Program-made: the position numbers and the translations under genes | The notes under the pieces: model-generated | Seen by the model: only the letters and a program-made list of their open reading frames with translations | Databases searched by the model: none | What the model was told of the DNA's origin: nothing | Source: Posidonia oceanica | Lineage: Eukaryota; Streptophyta; Magnoliopsida; Alismatales; Posidoniaceae | Reading direction: 5' to 3' | Length of the DNA: 64,000 nucleotides | Assembly: GCA_037176725.1 (NCBI GenBank) | Contig: JAZBRS010000026.1 | Coordinates: 57,452,501 to 57,516,500 of the forward strand | Shown: piece after piece, positions 52,601 through 62,236 of the stretch | How positions within the stretch are numbered: position 1 is the first letter of the stretch | Layout of the letters: every line of letters begins with the position of its first letter

Positions 52601-53464
52601 TGCTATTACACTAAAATGAAATGGGTGATAGGTTAACTGACCTATCGCCGGATAGTTAGGGCTATCAACTCGCGAGGAGTTAACGGACTGATCACCGGAT
52701 AGTTAGGACTATCAGCCCGTGAGGAGTTAACGGACTCATCACCGGATAGTTGGGGCTATTAGCCTGCGGATGGTGACAGGCCAGCGAGTCTATCAGGCAA
52801 GAGGGGTGATTACAAGTGGGATAGCTTGTAACCACGAATGCAATGGGAATACCATACCCGAAGGTGTGGCAGAGGTCCGTAGACGCTCCCGTAACAGTTA
52901 GGGATGACAGCCCAAATGCAGATGGAAATGGGATACCATGGGGCAGCTAAATAAAGATACCCCTGGTATCGGTGAACGATACCAGGGGACAGTCGAAGCG
53001 CCCCTGGCATCAAAATGCAAGGTGGAGACAACACTAACGGGTTTGTCAGCCGAGTAGTTAGGGCTACCAGCCCGAATGCAGTGAGATGGACGTAAGGGCT
53101 CATCGTGCAAAGTGCAATGATGGTGGGGGATGCAATGGAATAATGCAAATGCAGGGTGATAAGTTAACGGACTTATCACCGAATAGTTGGGGATATCAGC
53201 TCAAATGCAACGCGGATATGCGGGATGACATTTTAACGGGCGCCAACCAAGCAGTTAGGGCTGCCAGCCCGATGCAAAGGAATGCAGAGTGATAGGTTAA
53301 CGGACCCATTGCCGAGCAGTTAAGGCTACCAGTCCAAATGCAGAAATGATAGCATGATGAAATGATAGGTTGACGGACCCATTGCCGAGCAGTTAGGGTT
53401 GCCAGCATGAATGCAGAATGATGCAGAAAGGAAACAAGAACCCATCGTGATAGGCGTGCAATGG
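52600..53464 (-). repeat. E3 hairpin tract, distal part
   Basis: On the minus strand this repeats phrases like GGGCTGGTAGCCCTAACTAC and TCCGTTAACCTATC, the E3 versions of the E1 phrases at 25334-25780. At 52960-52988 the arms CCCCTGGTATCG and CGATACCAGGGG flank GTGAA, a perfect 12-bp stem homologous to the E1 hairpin at 25519. Other arms vary together (GATA/TATC, GGTAG/CTACT). Confidence 0.83.
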
Positions 53465-54840
53465 TCTCAGTGCAGGCATGCTTCGTGGCGTCATGAGGCG
53501 ACAAACGAGGTACATGCCGGTCATCACGGACCTGCCCATGTGGTGGGTGGCAAAATTTGAAAAGCGCGGAGCCTCTGAGCGAGGCAGGCAAAAAATGCTC
53601 GTCCTCGACTCCGATTTTCAAAAACAAGGAGAAGGGAAGATAAAGATAACAATATATTACAGCATGCATGTTTCGGTGGCTTTGGACTCAAAGCAACTGT
53701 GCCATGAGGATGCTTCTGCGATTCCTGACTCAGGAGATCTCAATCCTCGAGCGACGCCATGCCGAGTTGTGGTTGGTGGCTCTCTTTCTCATTCTTGGCT
53801 TGGGATGAGGCCTCAGCTTTGCAGAGTATAGCCTTCGGCTGTAGGGTAGCAAAAGCGTTGGATGCAGCTTCTTAGCCTCCGTCTCAATTCTTCGGGGACC
53901 AGCTACCGCTTTTGACGCTCACAGAATAGATCTTTCTTTTTCCCTCACGAGTGACTGGAGCTGCATCTAGCCTGCCAAGGGAGTAGAGATGTCTGCAGAG
54001 GAGATTGGAGCGTGTTGCTGTGCTCGAAGGGTGGGGCCAGGTCCTCCCGATAATGCATCTCGTGCAGTTGCCAGGGTAGCGCTTGAAGCTGAAAGCTGAG
54101 GTGGCTTCAACACTCGTTCGAGTCACTCCTCTCATGAGCGCCTTCTTTCTTCAACTTCTTTCTGCATTTGTCTTTTGTGCCCAACATGCATATCACGTTG
54201 TCACATTTCTTTTGCTCACATGACTTCTATTCTTTTAGATATGCATGACTTCGCCTTCTTGGGGTAGCAGTCCCGGATGAGGCGTTGAGAGTTCGACTGA
54301 TCGGCGTACACCCTCAGCCTCCGCAATGTGTCGATAGCCTCTAGCTATGCTCTGCTCTGCTTTGGTCCTATCCATGTCTGGTGGACTCTCTAGTTGAGGT
54401 GGATCTCGCTTTGGGAGTTGTTTAAACTCAGCGAGTCGCTCTGTTCTGCTCTAGTCTCACTCTGTAGCCACGTGCAAGAGATGGTGCTGCTCAGGTGAGA
54501 CCTGCCTAAGATCGTCACTGCTTGACATCCTCTAGGCGCCGCTTGTTTGTCCAAAGCCAGTTTCAGATTATATAAATGTTTGTGGGTTTTGTATATTTTA
54601 GCAAGGGAAAGGACAAACATATTTTTGGGTTTTGCGTTGGTTTTGTATTTTTATGATTTTTGTTTAGGAAAACATAAAAGGGAAAACCAGCAGAAAGGCG
54701 AAGAAAATATTTTTGCTGTTTTTTATTTTCTTAATGATTTTGGCTTTATGCTTTACAGGATGCAAGAAATGATATGTACATGCAATAAATGACAATGCAT
54801 GATGGCAGATATGTGCAAGATGATGGATATGCATGCAAAG
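53465..54840 (-). other. E3 segment without counterpart in E1 or E2
   Basis: This ~1.4-kb stretch between two hairpin blocks lacks the repeats around it and has a more gene-like base mix. Its longest minus-strand ORF is 83 aa (53884-54135), too short and unrecognised to call. It could be a captured host fragment or an element-specific 3' region. I do not recognise it. Confidence 0.4.
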
Positions 54841-55015
54841 TGATTGATATGCAGGTGATAAGTTGACGGACTTATCAACGAATAGTTAGGGATATCAGCT
54901 CGAATGATAAGTTGACGGACTTATCGCTGAGCAGTTAGGGCTGCCAGCCCAGTGATGACAGGTTAACGGACCTATCACCGGATAGTTAGGGGTATCAGCC
55001 CAGATGATACTGAAT
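54841..55015 (-). repeat. E3 hairpin tract, proximal part
   Basis: Three or four units of the type GGGCTGATAACC/TCCGTCAACTTATC (minus strand), as at 52600-53464. Its place close to gag supports the loss of pol. Confidence 0.75.
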
Positions 55016-55162
55016 GCATGCAGGAAAAAATGCAAGTTTTTTTTTTTAAGGTTTTTGCTGTTTTTTATGTTTTTTATGATTTTCTAACATGGCAAGAAAA
55101 CACAAAAACAAAACAAAACAAAAAGAAAACACAGTGCAGGAAAGAAAAGAGAGGTAAGAGGG

Positions 55163-55171
55163 ACTTACCTG
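55163..55171 (-). promoter_or_regulatory. consensus splice donor after E3 gag
   Basis: On the minus strand the sequence is GACAG/GTAAGT, a perfect plant 5' splice site, with the putative intron beginning at 55168. It directly follows the last recognisable Gag-frame sequence. It may be a remnant of an element intron or mark a processed structure. Confidence 0.45.
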
Positions 55172-57604
55172 TCAGCAACCTCGAGAGGGAGGTGCTGGGT
55201 CTGCCCCTACGCTGCTGATGCTGTCGGTGAGATCCACTGTTGGCAGTGCGGGGAGCACTGGGGCTACTGGAGCTGGAGGAAAGGCTAACCTGGATGGTGT
55301 TGCGACTAAGCTTGCTGTTGATTCTGCCGTTGCGCTTCCAAGCGTCCCCTGGACAAACTGGGAGAGATAGGAAAGGGGAATTGCACCGATGGGATCGGAA
55401 GGACCCACCGGGGCAAAGCTGGATTCAAAGAAGATTGGGGTAAGCCCTCGAGGTTCCGGCATCCTCGAAGCCCGCAGGCTCAGAAGGGGAAGGGCCAGCT
55501 ACGCTAGGGTGTGCGAGTGCAGGTGCAGGTGTGTGAGCAGCCTCCTGCGGACTGACGACAAGGGTCCCGTTGTCAATCAGGTCCTGAACAACATCCCGGA
55601 GAGTGAGGCAATTATCCGTCGAATGCCACGTGGCTTGATGGTAATCGCAATACTTGCTCACATCGTACCACCTCGGAAGAGGATTTGGTGGCGTGCGAGT
55701 TTCCGGAAGCCTCAGAAGCGACACAACCTGGGGAAAGATGGCGCTTAGCTGTTCAACAAGTGGGTGAAGTTGCTCTTAGTGTGGCGGACTCGTCTCTGCC
55801 TAGGCTGTCATCCTTGCTGAGTTGGTGCGACGTGATGCACTGGCTCAACGGTGACAGTGTGTGCAGTGGGTGCATAAATAGGTGCGTGTACTAGCAGAAA
55901 AGGGTCCGGCTGACTTTCTGCAAAGGCAGGCACTTCAGGAGGATCAGCGCATGCGACGGCGTGCTGCTCGGAGCACTTGGGAGTGGAGTTGTTGCTACGG
56001 TGATTGCTGGTGTTGTCGACCTGCCTAGCTAATGCAGAAAGTGCAGGGAAATGCCCACTCTGCAGTGAGCTTTCCACGTGGGCACCAGCCTTAGTCAGCG
56101 ATGCAAAACTAGTGATGTGCTGGATGCAAAGAAGAGTCCCAGTCGCTAGTAGCGCCCCTTTGATGATCATCTCGATAGAATCCTCCTCAAAGGGTCTATC
56201 TCTGACCTGGGCGGCTGTGGAGCGACAGCGACCAACATACACCCCGAATGGCTCTTGGGGCCTCTACCGGATGGCGACGAGATGCTCCCTCTTGGGGATC
56301 AAGTCGAGGTTGAAAGCATACTGCTCAAGGAAAGCCCGAGAAAGACTAGTCCAAGTCTGAACCGCAGCCGTGTCAAGGGACGTGAACCATCTGAGCGCAG
56401 GGCCGGTCAAACTCTTCTGGAATAGGTAGATAAGGAGCCTTTCATCAGCCTAAAGCTGAGCAAGGTCCCCGCACTATGTCTTCAGATGCGAGATGGGGCA
56501 GCCTCTACCATCATATTTATCGAAGTCCGGGATGCGAAACTTCGAAGGGAGTGCAGCCTTTGGAAAGAGATAGATGTCGGGAAATTGGTAAGGCTGGCGG
56601 TCCTGGCCTTGCACTTGATGAAGTGCTCTCTCTAGATCACCCAACCTGGTAAGGAAGGCGTCTGAGGCTGCTGCTGGCGATGGTTGTGTAGCAGAGGCAA
56701 GGACCACGTATGCTGTGCGGGTCGTGCAAGAGCGCTCCTCCGGATCCACCGTCATGCCACCTGGTGTTGTAGCGTGAGGGCCAGCATACCCGTGCGAGGG
56801 TGCAAAGTGTGGTGCTATGTATGCAGGAGTCTGAACCTAATGCGAGGGAGATGGATAGATAACAGGCTATGTAGTGTAAGGTGTAGTGCGGGGGAGCAGC
56901 AGCTGTTGCATTGGCACGGTGCCGGGCAACGGGCCTAAGGGGTGCTGTGCTCCTGCCAATCTAGAAGACTGGCCACCAGAGGAAGGAGTTGCATGCTGTG
57001 CAAAGTGCTGTGCAGGTGCAAGAGGCTGATAATGCGCCCCCATCGCCAGAGCTGTGAGGAGCCGGGGTGATGGAAAGGGCAGGGGTGTAGTGTAGTGCGC
57101 CTGCAGGGCTACAGAGGGTGGCACCGGAACCTCAGGGGTTGAATGGGAAAAGCAGGCCATAGTCGGGTCGAGTGCAAGAGCCATGCTTCGCAACCTATCG
57201 ACCTTAGCCAATAAATGCTGTGCTTGCGAGGCAGAGAAAGCATCGACCAACGGGCTAGGACACGAAGAGGTGTCCACCAAGGGAGGCGCGGAAACCAAAG
57301 AAGCAACAGGAGTGGATCCTATGCAAGAGGTAGCCGCAGAAGGCTGGATTCCTGAGACGGGAAGGCCTTAGGATGGAACAGAAGGCGACGCTCCTAGAGC
57401 CAGAGTGGCGGTCACCGCAGTAGACTCGGTGACAAGCTCCAGGTCAACTAGGGTCGACCCTTGATCTAGATAAAGGGGTTGGGAGGTCTCCTGCACCAGA
57501 AGTGGAGAGGAGACGGGGGACACCAAAGCAGGGGAAGGAGAGACCGAAGTCGGTATCTCTCCTGACGCCAAAGAGGAAGGGGGCTTGCCGGTATGCTGGG
57601 CCAT
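55172..57604 (-). pseudogene. gag: E3 gag pseudogene
   Basis: On the minus strand MAQ begins at 57604. Recognisable pieces in order: Pro-rich N-terminus (57604-56870); FPKAALPSKFRIPDFDKYDGRG (about 56610-56490); capsid part with RDRPFEEDSIEMIIKGA (56242-55960); and a knuckle remnant C-DY-H...WH-STDN-C (about 55650). Frames change and stops occur between the pieces. Similarity to E1 Gag ends around the VDPSDLI-like segment, well before protease. A Gag-only element could in principle be moved by proteins of E1-like relatives, but this copy is broken. Confidence 0.85.
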
Positions 57605-58691
57605 AGCAAATGGCGAGCGAAAGCAAACAGGTCTGCAGCTGAAGGCAGGGACACAAGACCTAAGGAGGGCTACTGTCGGAGGCGACAGACAACTCAGAGA
57701 CAAAGGGGGACGCTCAGGATCCTAGCTGAAGGAGCCCGCACCTACCTGCATAACAAATAAACGTGTTAGAGGTTGGATGCAAAAAAGAGTTATTAGGGGT
57801 GGCGTGATGTAGATGAATGCCCTAATATGCGCTCTCTCACCATGCATGTCCTGAGTAGATGACCTACCAGGACGCACTCAGGGGTAATAGGATTATGCAG
57901 ACTCTAGGCCAGAAGAAAGGCTCCTGTCTCGACCTTGCCAAAGCTCAGGTATAATAGGTGGTGCATTGGTGGCCTCGACCCTGCTAGAAGCATGGGTGGT
58001 ACCCTCCAATAACACCGACACGACCCCTGGACAAGGGGGGACAGACCGACTGACTTGCACCACGCCAAAGCATTGGGGGCAAGAGGCCGGGACTATCCTT
58101 CTCAGATTGTGGGTTGACTCAGATGAGGAGAATGCATGCTTTCTAAAATGCTGATGCAAATGCTTTAGAGCGTTTTACTTGCGTTTTATTTAACCAAGGG
58201 GAAAAATTGCAAGTTTTGGCTCTAGTTGTGCTTAGATGTTATTACTTTGCTTTATTGTTGCTTTTAGATTAAACAAGAGGGGTGCAAGCAAGTTTCTACT
58301 ATCCTAAGCATGGCATATGCGAATGAGAGAGAAACAAGAAGTCATGGCATGCAAGCAATTCACACAGCAAGGTAAAAAGCATGGGCATGGCATGTGCCAG
58401 TGTATGTGGTCATGATAGTGAAGGGAAAACACTTATCATATCAAAAAGCAAGTTGCATGGCATGTGCGTGCATGGTGGAATAGTATTTGTGTGAGACAAA
58501 ACACATATCACACAAAACGCATGTATAGTGTGCCAAGCAAGTATTTAGACATGTGATGCAGGGAAATAAAGTAGCGCAAGCAATCATGGCATAAAGCAGG
58601 TAAATAAACAAGTAGGTAGGTAAGCAGGTAAGGCAAGCAAAACACAAAAGCAAGCGGCAAGAAGGCCAAGACGAAAGCCAGAGTACAAGCT
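57605..58691 (-). other. E3 5' leader
   Basis: Non-coding, minus strand. It holds the leader block shared with E1 and E2 (about 58020-58150, with GTCCGTCCCCCC and GGGTCGTGTCGGTGTTA) and an acceptor-like TTATTTGTTATGCAG ending at 57746. Nearer the PBS is the low-complexity TTGCTTACCTACCTAC stretch. Confidence 0.7.
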
Positions 58692-58709
58692 CCCAAGCGG
58701 AGTCGCCAC
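58692..58709 (-). promoter_or_regulatory. Primer-binding site of E3
   Basis: On the minus strand TGGCGACTCCGCTTGGGA, one base after the LTR end. It differs by one base (T for G) from the E1 site in its distal part. Confidence 0.88.
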
Positions 58710-58861
58710 TGTAGTAATCCAGAAATTCTGATCGTGCATGCACGATGCCAAAAGCTCACATGCACCAATCAAAATAGACTCACTATATGCAGCAGGATCC
58801 GAGGAAAGAAACTCGACTCGAAAATGTTGGCAAAAGAAGAAAAAGAAATGATAAGACAAAT

Positions 58862-58872
58862 CGGAGTCGCCA
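58862..58872 (-). promoter_or_regulatory. PBS echo in the E3 LTR
   Basis: On the minus strand TGGCGACTCCG, the longest echo in the window: eleven bases identical to the true PBS start. Confidence 0.6.
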
Positions 58873-59364
58873 CTAGGTCTATTAAAGCGGGAGATAGGAA
58901 AAACCAAGGGTAATGCATGAAAAGACATGCAAAATCGGATGCAAAGAGGGGGCAAAGGGGATGCGATGCGAATGCGAATGCTATGCTATGCTATGCTATG
59001 ACTCGTGCCTAGGATGAAGGAAAGGTCTTACGGGCCAAGAGAAAGGGCAAGGACTCCTGTTACGCACGGGGAAGGTGTTAGGCACCCCCGATACGTCTGA
59101 GAGTCGGTCTTTCTTAGGCAATCTCGCGCGCTAATGCAGGGAAGTGCTAGCCTAATGCCTAAATGCAATAAATGTCTGCCTGCTATGCATGGGAAATAAA
59201 CGAGCTATCTATGTGCTCAGCAGCGCTGTTAGTGTTCCAAACTGGGTGGACCCTAGTTCGTGAGAACTCCTAGGTAGTAAGCATCATAGCCCCAATGCAG
59301 ATGCAGGCGATAAAACAAAACTGTGGGGAAAACCAGGCAATGCAAGCGACATGCAAGAGATAAA

Positions 59365-59600
59365 CAAAAGCAGGCACGGAAAATGGTGCAAAGGCACGAA
59401 AAATGATGCAAAGGCAAGGAAAACGATGCAAGGGCACGGAAAATAATGCAAAGGCACGGAAAATAATGCAAAGGCAAGGAAAACGATGCAGGGGCGCAGA
59501 AAACATGCAAAGGCGTGGGAAACAATGCAAAAGCGAGGAAAACAATGCAAAGGTGCGGAAAACGATGCAGGGGCGTGGAAAACAATGCAAAGGCGAGGTA
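59365..59600 (-). repeat. 20-bp minisatellite in the E3 LTR
   Basis: About eleven units (plus-strand form GCAAAGGCACGGAAAATAAT, with variants) are tandem. The E2 LTR has only about four or five units (50650-50735), so the array has expanded in E3. It lies at the same place as the ~30-bp array of E1. Confidence 0.85.
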
Positions 59601-59726
59601 CAAAATCAAAACAGGGGTTAGGCAGCATGCATGGGGGTAGCAGTAGGTATTAGGAGCGATAAAACACGGAAATCGGCGAACGAAGCAAAATCAGCATTTT
59701 AAAATCAAGTCTAGCCAATTGCAAGT

Positions 59727-62012
59727 GTTGGACGCTGGCAACAGCAGCATCCAACGTTGGACGCTGCCATTGCTAGCGTCCAACACTTGCTGGAGGAAGA
59801 CAGCATACAACTTTTGAAAAAGGATGCATTCTAGTTATATGAATGCAATACAAATGCAGCTAAATGGGTGCATGACATGCAGGGCTAACAAGACAGAAGA
59901 ACAGAAGCAGATTCAGAGCAAAGGGGCAAGCTGAGATCAAGAATCAAAGCAAGCAGGGTGTTGGATGCCCGTGGGCATGGCGTCCAACGTTAGACGCTAG
60001 AGAGACAGGCGTCCAACACAGGCCAGAGGAAAACAAGACAGATAGGCATATAGATGATAAATAAAAAATAGGAGCATGCATTTGAGCTACTGGAGACAGG
60101 CACGAACTAAGCATGCAAGCATAGGATACGAAACAAACCAAGAAACTCACCATCTGCAACATGTGCCAGGCATTAAGCTCAACCAGAGCATTGGACGCGA
60201 GCTGAACCAGCGTCCAATGTTGGACGCCTGGAACAGTAGCGTACAATGCCTTGGGAGGCACAAACACACAAGAACTTGCATAAAATTTAGCATATGATCT
60301 ATAGAAACTGAGGAGCAATTGCAAAGGAAGCTAAGCAAGCATATAAACACAGGAATCATGTAAACAAAATAGATCAGAGCATCATGCAAGCATCCAAAAG
60401 CAAAGAAGAAGAATAGGAACGTTAGACACTGAAGTCCCTGGCGTCCAACGCCTGCAGCATGCAAACTCACCTGCATAAGAGGGAGCTCAGCTCTAAACCC
60501 CACTTAACATTCATGCAAACTACTAAAGACATGCCAGAGCAAAAAGAAACATTCATAGCAAGCATATAATCCATGAGAAGCAAGTAAGAAGAAAGCATGC
60601 ATAAGAATAAAAGATAAAAATCCAAGAAAAAGGCATGCAACTTAAGAGGACATTAGCAAGCCTAAGCATGGTTGCCATAGGGGCCAGGCATCTCTAAGCA
60701 TACATGGATCATGCATAGATATCAAAAAGAGGCAAGGTGCAAGCATGGCAGCAAGATAGGACTAACAGACATGTTGGACGCTGGATGAACCAGTGTCCAA
60801 CGTTGGACATGGCTCACCCAGGCGTCCAACGCAGGCAGATAGCAAACAGACCTAAAGCATGCACAAAAGATTTAAGCATGGATCATGACAAAGAAACAGG
60901 CATGGCATAGCATTTGAAGACACGAGAAGAAGGCATGCAGCAAGGATTTACAAAAAGAAACAAGCAATAGCAAAGCATGGCAAAGCATGGGCAAAGGCAA
61001 ACAAAGTAGGGTGTTGGACGCTGGCTATTGCCGCGTCCAACGTTGGACGCACCAACTTGAGCGTCCAACACACTGAAGATCATTCTAGCCAAGCGAGGTG
61101 GCCAAAACGATCCAAAACTTCAAGAAAGCTTGCTAATAAGCAAGAGTGATTGACAACAAGCAAGGTGGTATGCTTGGTGCCAAGATTAGGCGAGTGGATT
61201 GCTCTACCCACCTCCTCCTCCTCACCGCCGGAAAACCAAGGCAAGGAGGGGTGTGTGCTGTGCAAAAGGGCTTGGAAAGCATATGGAAACATTCAACCTA
61301 TCATACATGAGCTACAGGGATAGAAAACTAACCTAGTTGCAGCCTGGAACGGCGTGTTGCACTCACGACCGGCGCCACGGAAGTTGGTGGCAGAGCTGAC
61401 TCTGGCAAGCTCGCTTGGCCAGTACCAGCTGGGGGCACGAGAGAGGGCGGCGAAAGGTCCAGAGTGAAGGTGGATCTTCGGTCTTTGCTCTGGAGGTGGT
61501 GAATTGCAGAGGGACTGGCTGTGCTGGTCCGTGCGTGCTTGCAAAGGAGGGTGTTTGGTGCTGGTTTTGGTGAATGGGTGCATGGATTTGGGTGCGGAAT
61601 GGCAGCGGCTGCAGCGGGAATGGCAGGCAATTGGCAAGCTTCTGGGTGAGGGGAAGGCACGAGGATTGGCAGGAGGGTGGCAAGGTAGGTCAGAGAGCAG
61701 CGTCGAAGACGCAGGTGGCAGAGGAATCAATCGGCGGATGGCAGAGAGAGAAGAGAGAGCGGGAAATGGGCTGAGGAGGAAAAGATTGCTAGTAAGTGCA
61801 CTTACTCAACCTTGGAAGGTAGTGGATGGCCTGGAGTGCAAGAGGGGACGGGTAGTAAGTGCAGAGGGGCGGTGGAGTGGACAAGAGGTGAGCCGAAGGA
61901 GGCGAAGTAGCCGCTACTGCAACCGAGTTGTTGGACGCTAGAGCAGAAGGCGTCCAACGTTGGACGCTAGCACAGGACGCATCCAACGTTGGACGCTGCC
62001 TATTCCAGCGTA
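59727..62012 (-). repeat. Seven twin-hairpin modules in the E3 LTR
   Basis: Modules lie near 59727, 59958, 60189, 60422, 60775, 61012 and 61929; spacing is 231, 231, 233, 353, 237 and about 917. The 59727-59784 copy has extended outer arms CAAGTGTTGGACGC and GCGTCCAACACTTG, so it can fold as one long stem or as two short ones. The copy at 60422 is partial. Confidence 0.85.
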
Positions 62013-62236
62013 CAACACACCTAGTTGGCAAAAGGCTGAAATGGGCTTGGGCTTGGGCCTAGAAAGGTTTAAAAATATGCAAAAAGGCTTGGGTTACGGC
62101 TTGGGGTTTAGGTGAGGGTTTAGGTTAGGTTTTGGGGTAGAAATGGGTTAGGTTGAAAAAGAGTGCCATTCCAGAGTCCAAAAAAGACTGCAGGAGAAAT
62201 TGCCAACTTCCGAGCTGTCAGAATGGGGTGTCTACA

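Larger units (their letters stand above)
51390..62236 (-). mobile_element. E3: minus-strand Tat/Ogre-like element without pol, interrupted by E2
   Basis: Read on the minus strand from 62236, the order is 5' LTR (3,526 bp), PBS, leader, gag remnant, then directly a hairpin-rich 3' region down to 51390. No RT, RNase H or integrase sequence is present. The sequence next to 51390 is homologous, reverse-complemented, to the end of the E1 and E2 internal regions (GCAT/CATC-rich). E2 therefore sits close to the E3 3' LTR, which should lie left of the window. Either pol was deleted or E3 is a non-autonomous derivative. Confidence 0.82.
58711..62236 (-). mobile_element. E3 5' LTR (3,526 bp, minus strand)
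   Basis: On the minus strand it begins TGTAGACACCCCATTCTGAC at 62236 and ends GGATTACTACA at 58711. It is of the E2 LTR type, diverged, with seven twin-hairpin modules, an expanded 20-bp minisatellite, a degenerate donor-like ACTAG/GTTAGT (about 61332) and a PBS echo (58862-58872). GAGAG (62237-62241) is the presumed target duplication; its partner is outside the window. Confidence 0.92.

Noticed and set aside
53884..54135. 83-aa minus-strand ORF as a host gene exon
   Set aside because: Too short, no recognised domain, no supporting neighbour exon; left as part of an unassigned segment.
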